A DNA stretch of 64,000 nt from Streptomyces sp. P3 (GCF_003032475.1 NZ_CP028369.1:1364001-1428000), one strand, 5' to 3'; positions 49,634 to 59,022 are shown, numbered from the stretch's first letter. The notes: a model not told the origin generated them from the sequence alone. Translations and numbers: made by a program.

Positions 49634-49672
49634 CGGTGCCGGGCACCGGGCACCGGGCACCGGGCACCGGTG
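49634..49672. repeat. GGCACCG heptanucleotide repeats
   Basis: Four to five near-perfect copies of the 7-bp unit GGGCACC in GGTGCCGGGCACCG-type context, within a 270-bp gene-free gap. Copies can fold on one another as hairpins. Confidence 0.6.
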
Positions 49673-49724
49673 GAGTGGCGTATAACCGCCCCGGCGTCGG
49701 TCGGGGCTCCTAGGCTCCCCACCC

Positions 49725-50450
49725 ATGACCGACATGGACACCGCCACCGGCACCGCGCAGCCCGCCCCCGAATTCATCACGACCACCCGCGCCTTCTACG
49801 ACGCCGTCGCCGAGGACTACGCCGAGCGGTTCCGTGACGACCTGGCCGTGCGGCCGCTCGATCGGGCCGTGATCACCGCCTACGCCGAGCTCGTCGGGGC
49901 CGGCGGCCGGGTGGCCGACCTGGGCTGCGGTCCCGGCCGGACCACCGCACGGCTCGCCTCACTCGGGCTCGACGTGTCCGGGCTCGACCTGTCGGAGTCG
50001 ATGCTGGCGATCGCCCGGCGCGAGAACCCGGGGATCCGTTTCGAGCAGGGCTCGATGCTGGAGCTGGACTTCCCCGACAAAGCCCTGGCCGGAGTCGTCT
50101 CCTACTACTCCTCCATCCACACCCCGCTGGACGAACTGCCCGCGCTCTTCGCCGGATTCCACCGCGTCCTGGCTCCGGGCGGCCACCTCCTGCTGGCCTT
50201 CCAGGTCGGCGACGAGCCCCGGCACTACGACCGCCCCTGGGGTCACCCGGTCTCCATCGACTTCGAGCGCCGGCGCCCGGAGGCGATGGCCGCACTGCTG
50301 ACCGCGGCCGGATTCGCCGTGCTGTCGCGCACGGTGCGGGAGCCGGACGCGGACCTCGGCGAGCCGGCCCCCCAGGCGTTCCTGATCGCGCGCAGGCCAC
50401 CGGAGACCGCGGCCGCCGGCCCTGACCCGGCCCGTGACCGGGACGCCTGA
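49725..50450 (+). CDS. Class I SAM-dependent methyltransferase
   Basis: Protein of 241 aa. SAM motif I VADLGCGPGRTTARLA, motif II SGLDLSESMLAIAR, then FEQGSMLELDFPDK and a GHLLLAFQVGDEPRHYDRPWG block typical of the actinobacterial UbiE-like methyltransferase group. Target unknown. A TAGGCT -10-like word at 49711-49716 ends 8 bp before ATG 49725, so the mRNA may be leaderless. Faces the next gene; stops are 4 bp apart. Confidence 0.85.
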   Translation: MTDMDTATGTAQPAPEFITTTRAFYDAVAEDYAERFRDDLAVRPLDRAVITAYAELVGAGGRVADLGCGPGRTTARLASLGLDVSGLDLSESMLAIARRENPGIRFEQGSMLELDFPDKALAGVVSYYSSIHTPLDELPALFAGFHRVLAPGGHLLLAFQVGDEPRHYDRPWGHPVSIDFERRRPEAMAALLTAAGFAVLSRTVREPDADLGEPAPQAFLIARRPPETAAAGPDPARDRDA

Positions 50451-50454
50451 ACTC

Positions 50455-52248
50455 CTAGAGTGCCCCCGCGAGGTCGAGGGCCGCGATGTACCCGAAGGTC
50501 ATCGCGGGACCGATCGTCGAACCGGCGCCGGCGTAGCTGTGGCCCATGACCGCCGCGCTGGCGTTGCCGGCGGCGTACAGCCCCGGGATCACCGAGCCGT
50601 CGGGTCGCAGCACGCGCGCGCGGGCGTCGGTGCGCAGGCCGCCCTTCGTGCCGAGGTCACCGGGCACGATACGGAAGGCGTGGTAGGGAGGGAGCCACAG
50701 GGGGGCGAGGCAGGAGTTCGGGAGGACTCCCGGGTCCGTGTAGTAGTGGTCGTACGCGCTGTCGCCGCGCCCGAAGTCGGTGTCGTCGCCCCGGAGCGCG
50801 AGCGTGTTGAAACGGTCGACGGTGGCACGCAGGGCGGGCCCCGGAACGCCGATGGCGGCGGCGAGGGCGTCCAGCGACCAGGCCTTGTGCGCGGCCCCCG
50901 AGCTGTACCAGTCGGCCGGGAACGGGAAGGTCGGGGGCACGTCCTTGAACAGATAGCGGTTGCGGTAGTTCTGGTCGGTGATCAGCCAGGCCGGGATCGC
51001 GGGGTCCGTGGGGTTCTGGTCGTACATGGTGTGGACGACGTCGCCGTAGGGGGCGGCCTCGTTGACGAAGCGGCGGCCTGCCGCGTTGACCAGGAGACCG
51101 CCGGGGAGCGTGCGTTCGGCGAGGCAGAACCAGGGCCGGCCGGGGAGCGGGATCGCCGGGCCCCACCAGGCGTCGTCCATCAGGGCGAGGTCGGCGCCGA
51201 GCCGCTGTCCCGCCCGGATGCCGTCCCCGGTGTTCTCCTTCGCGCCGACGCTCCACTCGGTGCCGATCGGTTGGCGCTGGTACTCGGCCCGCATGGCGGC
51301 GTTGTGCTCGAAGCCGCCGGAGCCGACGACGACCCCGCGCCGGGCCCGGACCAGGCCGGGCGCGCCGTCGCGGGTGATCACCGCGCCGACGACGGCTCCG
51401 CCTTCGACGTGCAGGTCGGTGAGCGGGCTGGAGAGCCAGAGGGGCACTCCGGCGGCGCGCAGCCCGAGCCGCAGCCCGCCCGCCAGGGACTGGCCCATGG
51501 TGAGCGGCTTCTGTCCGAGAAGTGCGGCCTTCGTGCCCCGGGCCAGGCACTCGGCGGCGACGGCGGCGCCCCGCGCGCTGACCGCGGTCAGGTTGAGCCA
51601 CTTGTAGTCGGCGCCGAAGACCACCATCCCGGCCGGGACCTGGAGGTACGGCGGGTTGAGGCGGGCCAGGTCGGCGCCGAGGAGGTTGCCGTCGAGCTGG
51701 TCGGGCTCGACGGAGCGGCCGCCCGGGAGGCCGCCGGGCAGCTCGGGGTAGTAGTCGCTGTACCCCTCCATCCAGCGGAACCGCAGCGGGCTGTGGGCGA
51801 GGACGAAGGAGATCATCGCCGGGCCGTGTGCGAGGAAGGCGCGCTGCCGGTCGGCGGGGACCTCCGGGCCGACGACCGCGGCGAGGTAGGCGGCGGCCTT
51901 CGCGGGGGTGTCGGGAACGCCCGCCGCGAGGATCACCGGGTTGTTCGGGATCCAGATCCCGGCCCCGGACCGGGCGGTCGAGCCACCGAAGGCAGCCGCC
52001 TTCTCGACCACCACACAGCTCAGCCCCTGCCGGGCCGCGGTCAGCGCGGCGGTCATCCCGGCCGCGCCGGAGCCGACCACGACGACGTCGTAGGTGCCGA
52101 GGAGGGGCAGGTCGGCGGCGGCGGCCCGCGGACCGGCGGCGAGGGCGAGCCCGCCTCCCGCGGCGGCGCCGAGCACCGTCCTGCGCGAGGGACGGCCGGG
52201 CGGCGGCACGCTCTCGAGTGGTCCGACAGGCTCCGCGCTCGTGGGCAT
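50455..52248 (-). CDS. kstD: 3-ketosteroid-delta1-dehydrogenase-like FAD flavoprotein with Tat signal
   Basis: Protein of 597 aa. After a twin-arginine stretch (SRRTVLGAAAGG, about 20-45) comes the FAD site YDVVVVGSGAAGMTAALTAA. KstD signatures are FGGSTARSGAGIWIPNN, GYSDYYPELPGG (active-site Tyr of the family), YQRQPIGTEWSVGA, MDDAWWGP, and the C-terminal GLYAAGNASAAVMGHSYAG with the catalytic Tyr-Gly pair of R. erythropolis KstD. It should introduce a 1,2 double bond in ring A of 3-ketosteroids. The apparent Tat leader is unusual for this normally cytosolic enzyme. Start ATG 52248. No other steroid-degradation gene is adjacent, so substrate remains open. Confidence 0.85.
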   Translation of the reverse strand: MPTSAEPVGPLESVPPPGRPSRRTVLGAAAGGGLALAAGPRAAAADLPLLGTYDVVVVGSGAAGMTAALTAARQGLSCVVVEKAAAFGGSTARSGAGIWIPNNPVILAAGVPDTPAKAAAYLAAVVGPEVPADRQRAFLAHGPAMISFVLAHSPLRFRWMEGYSDYYPELPGGLPGGRSVEPDQLDGNLLGADLARLNPPYLQVPAGMVVFGADYKWLNLTAVSARGAAVAAECLARGTKAALLGQKPLTMGQSLAGGLRLGLRAAGVPLWLSSPLTDLHVEGGAVVGAVITRDGAPGLVRARRGVVVGSGGFEHNAAMRAEYQRQPIGTEWSVGAKENTGDGIRAGQRLGADLALMDDAWWGPAIPLPGRPWFCLAERTLPGGLLVNAAGRRFVNEAAPYGDVVHTMYDQNPTDPAIPAWLITDQNYRNRYLFKDVPPTFPFPADWYSSGAAHKAWSLDALAAAIGVPGPALRATVDRFNTLALRGDDTDFGRGDSAYDHYYTDPGVLPNSCLAPLWLPPYHAFRIVPGDLGTKGGLRTDARARVLRPDGSVIPGLYAAGNASAAVMGHSYAGAGSTIGPAMTFGYIAALDLAGAL

Positions 52249-52401
52249 GACCACTCCAGTCCGCCGGGAACAAATGGATGGATTCGGATACGGAGACCGG
52301 AATGTCGCGCGAGGGTCTTGTGAAGTCAAGGGCCGTGCAAGGGAGTTCACCGACGGCGTCACTCGCAGACACGCGCTGCCGCGTACGGCTAGCGTGGCCT
52401 G

Positions 52402-52920
52402 GTGATCGATGACACCGTGCGACTGCGCCCCGTCCGCGAGGACGATCTGCCGATGCTGGAACAGTTCGTGCTCGACCCCGAGGCGGCCGGGACGTTCTCG
52501 TGGTTCGGCTGGACGGACCCCGGGCGCATGCGGCGGCGCTGGGCCGAGAACGGCATGCTCTCCGTCGACGGAGGCCAGTTGATGGTGGCGTCCGGCACGG
52601 AACCGCTCGGCTTCGTGGCCTGGCGCCGGATCGTCACCGTGGCTCACTCCTCCTACTGGAACATAGGCATCCAGCTGGTGCCGCGAGCGCAGGGGCGCGG
52701 CGTCGGGACCCAGGCCCAACGGCTCCTGGCCCGCTACCTGTTCGCGCACACGCCCGCCGTAAGGATCGAGGCGCACACCGATGTGGAGAACATCGCCGAG
52801 CAACGCGCGCTGGAGAAGGCCGGTTTCACCCGCGAGGGCGTGTTGCGCAGCGTCGTGTTCCGCGACGGGCGCTGGCGCGACAGCCTGTCCTACAGCGTGC
52901 TGCGGGACGACGCCCCCTGA
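52402..52920 (+). CDS. GNAT-family N-acetyltransferase
   Basis: Protein of 172 aa. VRLRPVREDDLPMLEQFV start; acetyl-CoA motif RAQGRGVGTQAQRLLARYLF; motif B ENIAEQRALEKAGFTREG and closing VVFRDGRWRDSLSYSVL, as in RimJ/RimL-type enzymes. Substrate unknown. GTG start is 7 bp after a TAGCGT -10-like word (52390-52395), so the transcript may be leaderless. Divergent from kstD. Confidence 0.85.
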   Translation: MIDDTVRLRPVREDDLPMLEQFVLDPEAAGTFSWFGWTDPGRMRRRWAENGMLSVDGGQLMVASGTEPLGFVAWRRIVTVAHSSYWNIGIQLVPRAQGRGVGTQAQRLLARYLFAHTPAVRIEAHTDVENIAEQRALEKAGFTREGVLRSVVFRDGRWRDSLSYSVLRDDAP

Positions 52921-52998
52921 GCGGGTGCGCGCCCTGCCGGGTGCGCGTCCCGAGCGGGCGGCGTTCATGTCGGCGCGATCCGGCCGGTCCGGCCGAGG

Positions 52999-54924
52999 TC
53001 ACCTCTCGTACAGCCCCTCCACCTGTTCCGCGAAGTCCCGCAGGACCGCCTCCCGGCGGAGCTTCATCGACGGGGTGAGGTGGCCGGCCTGTTCGGTGAG
53101 GTCGGTCGGCAGGATGACGAAGCGGCGGATCGACTCGGGGCGGGAGACCAGCTTGTTGGCCTCGTCGACCGCCCGCTGGAGCACGGCGTTCAGTTCCGCG
53201 TCGTCGATGAGCAGTTCCGCCGGCACCGGATGCTTGCCGTTCATGTGCCGCCAGTGGGTGAGGCCGTCCGGGTCGAGGGTGAGCAGGGCGGAGACGTAGG
53301 GACGGCCGTCGCCGAGGACCATGGCCTGGGAGATCAGGGGGTGCGAGCGCAGCCAGTTCTCCAACGGCGCGGGGGCGACGCTCTTGCCGCCCGCCGTGAT
53401 GATCATCTCCTTCTTGCGGCCGGTGATCGTCAGATAGCCCTCGTCGTCGAGTTCGCCGAGGTCGCCGGTGGCGAGCCAGCCGTCGGGGGCGGCGGGGACC
53501 ACTCCGCCGGCCGCCGGGTCCCAGTAGCCGCGCAGCACGTGGTCGCCGGCTATGAGGATCTCGCCGTCCGCGGCAATGCGGATCTTCGTGCCGGGCAGCG
53601 GCCAGCCCACGGTGCCCAGACGGGGTTTCATCGGCGGGGTCACCGTGGACGCGCCCGTGGTCTCGGTCAGGCCGTAGCCCTCGTAGATCTCGATGCCCGC
53701 GCCGAGGTAGAAGGCGGAGAGGCGCCGGCCGAGCGGGGAGCCGCCGCAGACGGCGTGGCGGACCCGGCCGCCCATGGCGTTGCGGATACGGCGGTAGACG
53801 AGCGGGTCGTAGAGGGCGCGGGCGGCGCGCACGGTGGCCGCCGGGCCGGATCCGGCGCCGGTCTTCTGCGCCTCGACTGCCTCACCGTAGCGGCGGGCCA
53901 CGCCCACGGCGCGGTCGAAGGAGGACAGCTTGCCGCCCGCCTCGGCCTTCGCGCGGGCGGTGTTGAAGATCTTCTCCAGCATGTACGGGATGGCCAGCAG
54001 GCAGGTGGGTCTGAAGGCCGCCAGGTCCGGCAGGAGTTGGTCCGCCTTCAGGCTCGGGGCGTGGCCCAGGCGGACGCGCGCGCGGATGCAGGCGATGGCC
54101 ACCATCCGGCCGAAGACGTGTGACATGGGGAGGAAGAGGAGAACGGAGAGTTCGTCGTCGTTCTTGGCCTTGAAGACCGGGTAGAGGAGTTCGATCGCGT
54201 TGTCGACCTCGGCGAAGAAGTTGCCGTGGGTGAGCGCGCAGCCCTTGGGCCGGCCGGTGGTGCCGGAGGTGTAGACGAGGGTGGCGAGGGTGTCGGGGAC
54301 GAGCATGCCGCGGCGGATCTCGACCTCGGCGTCCGGCACCCGCTCACCCGCCTCGATCAACCGGTCCACGTGTCCCTTCTCCATGACCCACAGGTGCTGG
54401 AGGTCGGGCAGCCGGTCGCGTTCGGGGCCGAGGGCCGCCGCCTGGCCCGCGGTCTCGGTCACGAGGGCGACCGCGCCGGAGTCCTGGAGGATCCAGCGGG
54501 TCTGGAAGACGGAGGAGGTCGGGTAGACGGGCACGGTGACCAGGCCGGCCGCCCAGGCGGCGAAGTCGAGCAGGGTCCACTCGTAGGTCGTGCGGGCCAT
54601 GATGGCCAGCCGGTCGCCGGGCGCCAGGCCCTCCGCTATCAGTCCGCGGGCCACGGCGTGGACCTGTGCGGCGAAGCGTTCCGCCGTGATGTCGGTCCAG
54701 TGCCCGTCCGGTCCACGGCGGCTGAGGACCACCGACTCGGGGACGGCCGCCGCGTTGTCGTAGGGCAGGTCGGCGAGCGAGCCGTACGTCACCGGGCGGG
54801 CGAGGGCCGGCAGGGACGCCTCCCGTACGGCGCCGTCCAGTCGCAGCGTCTCGGGTTCCACGAGGGCGGGAGGAGCGTCGGGGTCGACGTAGGCCGAGCC
54901 GGCGGCTGAGTACGGGGTGGACAC
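52999..54924 (-). CDS. Long-chain acyl-CoA synthetase (FadD15-like)
   Basis: Protein of 641 aa. Adenylation signatures LVYTSGTTGRPKGCALTHGN (P-loop), YGLTETTGAST, GWLATGDLGELDDEGYLTITGRKKEMIITAGGKSVAP. It activates fatty acids to acyl-AMP and then acyl-CoA for beta-oxidation or lipid synthesis. Start taken as GTG 54924 (AGGGAG 7 bases upstream); the frame extends to 54999 without family similarity. It ends 78 bp from the GNAT gene, tail to tail. Confidence 0.93.
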   Translation of the reverse strand: MSTPYSAAGSAYVDPDAPPALVEPETLRLDGAVREASLPALARPVTYGSLADLPYDNAAAVPESVVLSRRGPDGHWTDITAERFAAQVHAVARGLIAEGLAPGDRLAIMARTTYEWTLLDFAAWAAGLVTVPVYPTSSVFQTRWILQDSGAVALVTETAGQAAALGPERDRLPDLQHLWVMEKGHVDRLIEAGERVPDAEVEIRRGMLVPDTLATLVYTSGTTGRPKGCALTHGNFFAEVDNAIELLYPVFKAKNDDELSVLLFLPMSHVFGRMVAIACIRARVRLGHAPSLKADQLLPDLAAFRPTCLLAIPYMLEKIFNTARAKAEAGGKLSSFDRAVGVARRYGEAVEAQKTGAGSGPAATVRAARALYDPLVYRRIRNAMGGRVRHAVCGGSPLGRRLSAFYLGAGIEIYEGYGLTETTGASTVTPPMKPRLGTVGWPLPGTKIRIAADGEILIAGDHVLRGYWDPAAGGVVPAAPDGWLATGDLGELDDEGYLTITGRKKEMIITAGGKSVAPAPLENWLRSHPLISQAMVLGDGRPYVSALLTLDPDGLTHWRHMNGKHPVPAELLIDDAELNAVLQRAVDEANKLVSRPESIRRFVILPTDLTEQAGHLTPSMKLRREAVLRDFAEQVEGLYER

Positions 54925-55329
54925 GGGCGGCTCCCTGGGCGTGCAGCGAAGAAACTGCTTGCTGCATGACGTACGTGCTTCGCGCACCGACGCGTTCAAC
55001 CGGGATGCCCCCTAAGAAAGGGGTTACCGCCAGTTAGGTAGGGGATCGTACGGCGCTCACATGTGGGGCTTGTGCGTGTTCCGGGTTGTTCCGGGGTCGG
55101 GGCTGTGCAATCTCGGGGTGTATATGAGGAATCTTCAGGTTTGTCGGTCCTTCACCCGTCTTCGGCGTTCACTCGCGGCCTTCCGTTCACTTCGGCTCCG
55201 CCACCCGGCGCCGCTCCCCCCTCGGTGCCGGCCCTGCCCTTCGTGCCGGCTCCGCCTCCCGCCGCGACTCGGCCCTCCGCCCGGGCCCGGCTCCCGGCTC
55301 CGCTCCGACCGCCGCCGAGGCTCCGCCGC
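54925..55329. other. Gene-free gap between fadD-type and thiolase genes
   Basis: The left part (to about 55045) is A+T-richer and holds the promoter of the acyl-CoA synthetase gene, including TTACCGCCAGTTAGGTA (55024-55040), whose TTACC...GGTA ends resemble the palindromes at 56707-56735. The right part is Pro/Arg-codon-like noise and shows no gene on either strand. Confidence 0.45.
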
Positions 55330-56676
55330 TCACGCCCGCTCCAGGATCGCGGTCACTCCCTGGCCGCCCGCCGCGCAGACGGAGATCAGGCCGCGCGAGG
55401 GTCCGTGCTGCTCGGTGAGCAGCTTGGCGAGGGTCGCGACGATGCGGGCTCCGGTCGCCGCGAAGGGATGGCCGGTGGCGAGCGAGGAGCCTGCGACGTT
55501 CAGCCGGTCCCGGTCGACCGGGGCGAGGCCCTGCTTCTCCCAGGCCGCGAGTGTCGCCAGCACCTGGGAGGCGAAGGCCTCGTGGACCTCCACCAGGTCG
55601 AAGTCCTCCATGCCGAGGCCGGCCCGTTGCAGCATGCGCGGGACGGCGTACGCGGGAGCCATCAGCAGGCCGTCGCCGGCCCCGCTTCCGCCGTCAGCCG
55701 CGTCGCCGCGCACGAAGTCCACGGCAGCCGTCTCGTAGGCCGTCAGGTAGGCGAGCGGCTCCAGGCCGCGGGCCTCGGCCCACTCCTCGGAGGCGAGGAG
55801 AACGACCGCGGCGCCGTCCGTCAGCGGCGTCGAGTTGCCCGCCGTCATGGTCGGTTCGGGGCCGTCGACGCCGAACACCGGCTTCAGCCGGGCCAGTTTC
55901 TCGACGGTGGAGTCCGGCCGCAGGTTCTGGTCGCGGGCCAGATCGCGGAACGGGACGACGAGGTCGTCGAAGAAGCCGCGCTCGTAGGCGGCCGCGAGGC
56001 GCTGGTGACTGGCGGCCGCCAGCACGTCCTGGGCCTCACGCTCGACGCCCCAGACGCGGGCGGTGACCGCGGCGTGTTCGCCCATCGACAGACCGGTGCG
56101 CGGTTCGGCGTTGCGCGGGATCTCGGGGATCAGATGGGAGGGGCGGATCTGCGTGAGCGCCTTGAGGCGGGCTCCGGCCGTCTTCGCCCGGCGGGCCTCC
56201 AGGAGGATGCGCCGCAGCCGGTCGTTGACGCCCAGCGGCGCGTCGCTCGCGGTGTCCGCGCCGCCCGCGATCGCCGAGTCGGTCTGACCGAGGGCGATCT
56301 TGTTGGCGGCGGCGATCACGGCCTGCAGGCCGGTGCCGCAGGCCTGCTGGATGTCGTAGGCGGGGGTGCGGGGGTCGAGCTTCGAGCCGAGGACGGTCTC
56401 GCGGGCCAGGTTGAAGTCACGGCTGTGCTTGAGGACGGCCCCGGCCACCACCTCGCCCACCACGCCGGGGACGTCGAGGGCGTACCGGCTCACCAGCCCG
56501 TCCACCGCCGCCGTCAGCATCTCCTGGTTGGAGGCGGTGGCGTAGGGGCCGTCGGAGCGGGCGAAGGGGATGCGCGAGCCGCCGACGATCGCGACCCGGC
56601 GGGCGCGCGGGGGCTCGGAAGGAGTGTGGAGCGAGGGCTCCACCAGCTTCAGCCGTGACGGCTCCGAGGCACTCAT
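55330..56676 (-). CDS. Thiolase (acetyl-CoA C-acetyltransferase, FadA/FadI type)
   Basis: Protein of 448 aa. Nucleophilic Cys C113 in DIQQACGTGLQAV; His in NVAGSSLATGHPFAATGARIV; second Cys in ISVCAAGGQGV. The long loop (GVNDRLRRILLEARRAKTAG) and GLSMGEHAAVTARVWGV match the FadA2/FadI branch of trifunctional-type thiolases. It cleaves 3-ketoacyl-CoA. ATG 56676 with GGAG-containing leader. It is divergent from the FabG gene, the same arrangement as fadA2-fabG4-htdX in mycobacteria. Confidence 0.92.
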   Translation of the reverse strand: MSASEPSRLKLVEPSLHTPSEPPRARRVAIVGGSRIPFARSDGPYATASNQEMLTAAVDGLVSRYALDVPGVVGEVVAGAVLKHSRDFNLARETVLGSKLDPRTPAYDIQQACGTGLQAVIAAANKIALGQTDSAIAGGADTASDAPLGVNDRLRRILLEARRAKTAGARLKALTQIRPSHLIPEIPRNAEPRTGLSMGEHAAVTARVWGVEREAQDVLAAASHQRLAAAYERGFFDDLVVPFRDLARDQNLRPDSTVEKLARLKPVFGVDGPEPTMTAGNSTPLTDGAAVVLLASEEWAEARGLEPLAYLTAYETAAVDFVRGDAADGGSGAGDGLLMAPAYAVPRMLQRAGLGMEDFDLVEVHEAFASQVLATLAAWEKQGLAPVDRDRLNVAGSSLATGHPFAATGARIVATLAKLLTEQHGPSRGLISVCAAGGQGVTAILERA

Positions 56677-56706
56677 CTCGACCTGCTCCTCACCCTTGAC
56701 CTAGAC

Positions 56707-56735
56707 TTACCCCGGGTAACCTTACTCCAGAGTAA
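56707..56735. promoter_or_regulatory. Twin palindromes in the thiolase/FabG intergenic region
   Basis: TTACCC-C-GGGTAA (56707-56719) and TTACTC-CA-GAGTAA (56722-56735) are two perfect inverted repeats of the same half-site TTACyC, centred 15-16 bp apart in an 88-bp divergent promoter. TTGACC (56696-56701) could be the -35 for the FabG side. The pattern suggests a dimeric repressor binding cooperatively; the TetR-family gene at 59219 is a candidate. Confidence 0.7.
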
Positions 56736-56764
56736 GCATGTGTGCCGAGCCCGTGGGAGAGAAC

Positions 56765-58111
56765 ATGGCCGACCGCTATCTGAGCTTCACCGCCACCGCA
56801 CCGGGCCGCTTCCTCACCCGTAGGCTCGGCCTTCCGCAACCGGCGGCGCTGCAGCGCTGGTCAGCCGAACGTCCCTCCCTCACCGGCTCCTTGATCCACC
56901 TTACGGCCGGGAGGTCCACGCTCGCCCTCGCGCCGGTGCTGGCCCGCGCCGGCCTGCCGCTCCACAGCCCCGGGGACACAGGCGGAGCCGACCTTCCCGG
57001 CCCCGCCGCCGTGGTCCTCGACGCGACAGGGGTCCGGGACGTCGAAGCGCTCGCCGAGGTGCACGCGTCCCTGCACCCGGTGGTGCGGTCGATCGCGGCG
57101 AGCGGCCGGATCGTCGTCCTCGGCGCGCCCCTCGACCCCCACGACCACTGCCAGGCGGCAGTGCAGCAGGCCCTGGAGGGGTTCGTGCGGTCCCTCGGCA
57201 AGGAGGTCGGGCGGGGCAGGACCGTCAACCTGGTCCGGCTGACCGACGCCCGGGCCGCCGAGTCCACCCTGCGCTTCCTCCTCTCCCCCAGGTCGGCCTA
57301 CGTCAGCGGGCAGGTGATCGCCGTGGCGGCCGGCGGCTCCCCCGGCCCCGACCTCCCGGACGTCCCGGACGACTGGTCGCTCCCCCTCGCCGGCCGCACC
57401 GCGCTCGTCACCGGCGGCGCCCGCGGGATCGGCGCGGCCGTCGCCGAGCGGCTGGCCCAGGACGGCGCGCGGGTCGTCGTCCTGGACGTGCCGCAGGCCG
57501 GGGAGGACGCCCGCCTGGTCGCCGAACGGCTGGGCGGCACCGCCCTCGCGCTCGACGTCACGGCGGCCGACGCGGGCGAGCGGATCGCCGCCGAACTGCC
57601 CGGCGGACTGGACGTGCTGATCCACAACGCGGGGATCACCCGGGACCGACGGCTGGTCAACATGCCCGCCGAACGCTGGAGTTCGGTGCTCGACGTCAAC
57701 CTGGCGAGCGTGCTGCGCACCACGGACGCGCTGCTCGCCAAGGGCGTGCTGCGGCCGGGCGGGCGGATCGTGGCCACCGCCTCCATCGCCGGACTCGCGG
57801 GCAACGCCGGCCAGACGAACTACGGCGCGAGCAAGGCGGGGATCGCGGGCCTCGTGCGCACCCTGGCGCCCCACGCGCTCGCCGAGCACGGGGTCACGGT
57901 GAACGCGGTGGCGCCCGGCTTCATCGAGACGAAGATGACGGCCGCGGTGCCGCTGTTCATCCGCGAGGCGGGCCGGCGCATGAACTCCCTGGCGCAGGGC
58001 GGGCTGCCCGTGGACGTCGCCGAGACGACGGCGTGGCTCGCGCACCCCGCCTCCGGCGCGGTCAACGGGCAGGTCGTGCGGGTGTGCGGCCAGAGCCTGC
58101 TGGGGGCGTAG
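56765..58111 (+). CDS. High-molecular-weight FabG (FabG4-type) 3-oxoacyl reductase
   Basis: Protein of 448 aa, about twice the normal FabG length. The N-terminal ~210 residues form a degenerate flavodoxin-like or Rossmann half (TGSLIHLTAGRSTLALAPVLA, LVRLTDARAAEST). The C-terminal half is a complete SDR: TGGARGIGAAVAERLAQDG, NNAG-equivalent HNAGITRDR, and the Ser-Tyr-Lys site in TASIAGLAGN...NYGASKAG. This is the HMwFabG class, which prefers NADH and works on acyl-CoA or ACP. ATG 56765 behind GGGAGA. The stop shares one base with the MaoC start. Confidence 0.92.
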   Translation: MADRYLSFTATAPGRFLTRRLGLPQPAALQRWSAERPSLTGSLIHLTAGRSTLALAPVLARAGLPLHSPGDTGGADLPGPAAVVLDATGVRDVEALAEVHASLHPVVRSIAASGRIVVLGAPLDPHDHCQAAVQQALEGFVRSLGKEVGRGRTVNLVRLTDARAAESTLRFLLSPRSAYVSGQVIAVAAGGSPGPDLPDVPDDWSLPLAGRTALVTGGARGIGAAVAERLAQDGARVVVLDVPQAGEDARLVAERLGGTALALDVTAADAGERIAAELPGGLDVLIHNAGITRDRRLVNMPAERWSSVLDVNLASVLRTTDALLAKGVLRPGGRIVATASIAGLAGNAGQTNYGASKAGIAGLVRTLAPHALAEHGVTVNAVAPGFIETKMTAAVPLFIREAGRRMNSLAQGGLPVDVAETTAWLAHPASGAVNGQVVRVCGQSLLGA

Positions 58112-59022
58112 TGCGCACACCGACCACGACGACGACCCTGACCGCCCCTCCCTCCCTCGGCCCGCTGCTCGCCCGCGGGGCGCTGCGCTCCCCCTTCAAG
58201 CACCCCCGACCGGGCGTCTCCTTCTCCGGCGCCGGCCACCGCCTCGTGCTGCCCGGCCTGCGCGTGGACCCGACCCGGCTCGCGGCCTACGAGCGCGTCT
58301 GCGGCTTCCCCACAGGCGAGGACTCACTGCCGCTCACCTACCCGCACGTCCTGGGCTTCCCCCTGGCCATGAGCATCCTGAGCGGCCGGGACTTCCCGCT
58401 CCCGCTGCTCGGCCTCGTCCACACCTCGATCGAGATCACCCGCCGCACCGCCCTCGCGTCCGCCGGCACCTACGAACTCTCGGTCCACGTGGAGGAGTTG
58501 GCCGCGCACCGGCGCGGGACGGAGGCCGTCGTGGTCACCGGGCTGCGGCAGGGCGGCGACACCGCGTGGGAGTCGACGAGCAGATACCTCGCCCGGCACG
58601 CCACCGATGCCGCGCCCGCCGCCCGGGAGCCGGGGCCCGACCCGCTGCCGGTGCCGGTGCTGGACGAGTGGCGGCTCGCCGCCGACGTCGGCCGGCGCTA
58701 CGGCGCGGCCTCCGGCGACCGCAACCCCATCCACCTCCACCCGCTCACCGCCCGGCTCTTCGGCTTCCCCCGGGCCATCGCGCACGGCATGTGGACCGTC
58801 GCCCGCTGCCTCGCCGCCCACGGCGTCCCGCAGCGGGCACGGGTCCGGGCCGACTTCCGGGCTCCGGTCCTGCTCCCCGGCGCGGTGTCGTTCGCCTCGG
58901 ACGGCGCACGGTTCGCCCTGTGCGGCACGGGAGACCCGGCCCGCATCCACGTGACGGGACGCGTGGACCCCCTGCCCGACACGCCCCCGCCCCCGCGCAC
59001 GGGCCCCGCGCACGCGCCGTGA
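58111..59022 (+). CDS. MaoC/HTD2-like (double hotdog) acyl dehydratase
   Basis: Protein of 303 aa. Two hotdog halves: the first is degenerate (LPLTYPHVLGFPLAMSILS). The second holds the hydratase-2 motif ASGDRNPIHLHPLTARLFGF (catalytic Asp and His) and RAIAHGMWTVARCL, as in HtdX-type enzymes. It should hydrate or dehydrate 3-hydroxyacyl thioesters, pairing with the upstream FabG. GTG start at 58111 (TAGTG overlap) implies translational coupling. The tail is Pro-rich. Confidence 0.9.
   Translation: MRTPTTTTTLTAPPSLGPLLARGALRSPFKHPRPGVSFSGAGHRLVLPGLRVDPTRLAAYERVCGFPTGEDSLPLTYPHVLGFPLAMSILSGRDFPLPLLGLVHTSIEITRRTALASAGTYELSVHVEELAAHRRGTEAVVVTGLRQGGDTAWESTSRYLARHATDAAPAAREPGPDPLPVPVLDEWRLAADVGRRYGAASGDRNPIHLHPLTARLFGFPRAIAHGMWTVARCLAAHGVPQRARVRADFRAPVLLPGAVSFASDGARFALCGTGDPARIHVTGRVDPLPDTPPPPRTGPAHAP

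Noticed and set aside
55063..55738. Plus-strand frame starting near 55061 (MWGLCVFRVVPG)
   Set aside because: It begins in promoter-like DNA but quickly becomes Arg/Pro noise and then antisense of the thiolase gene.
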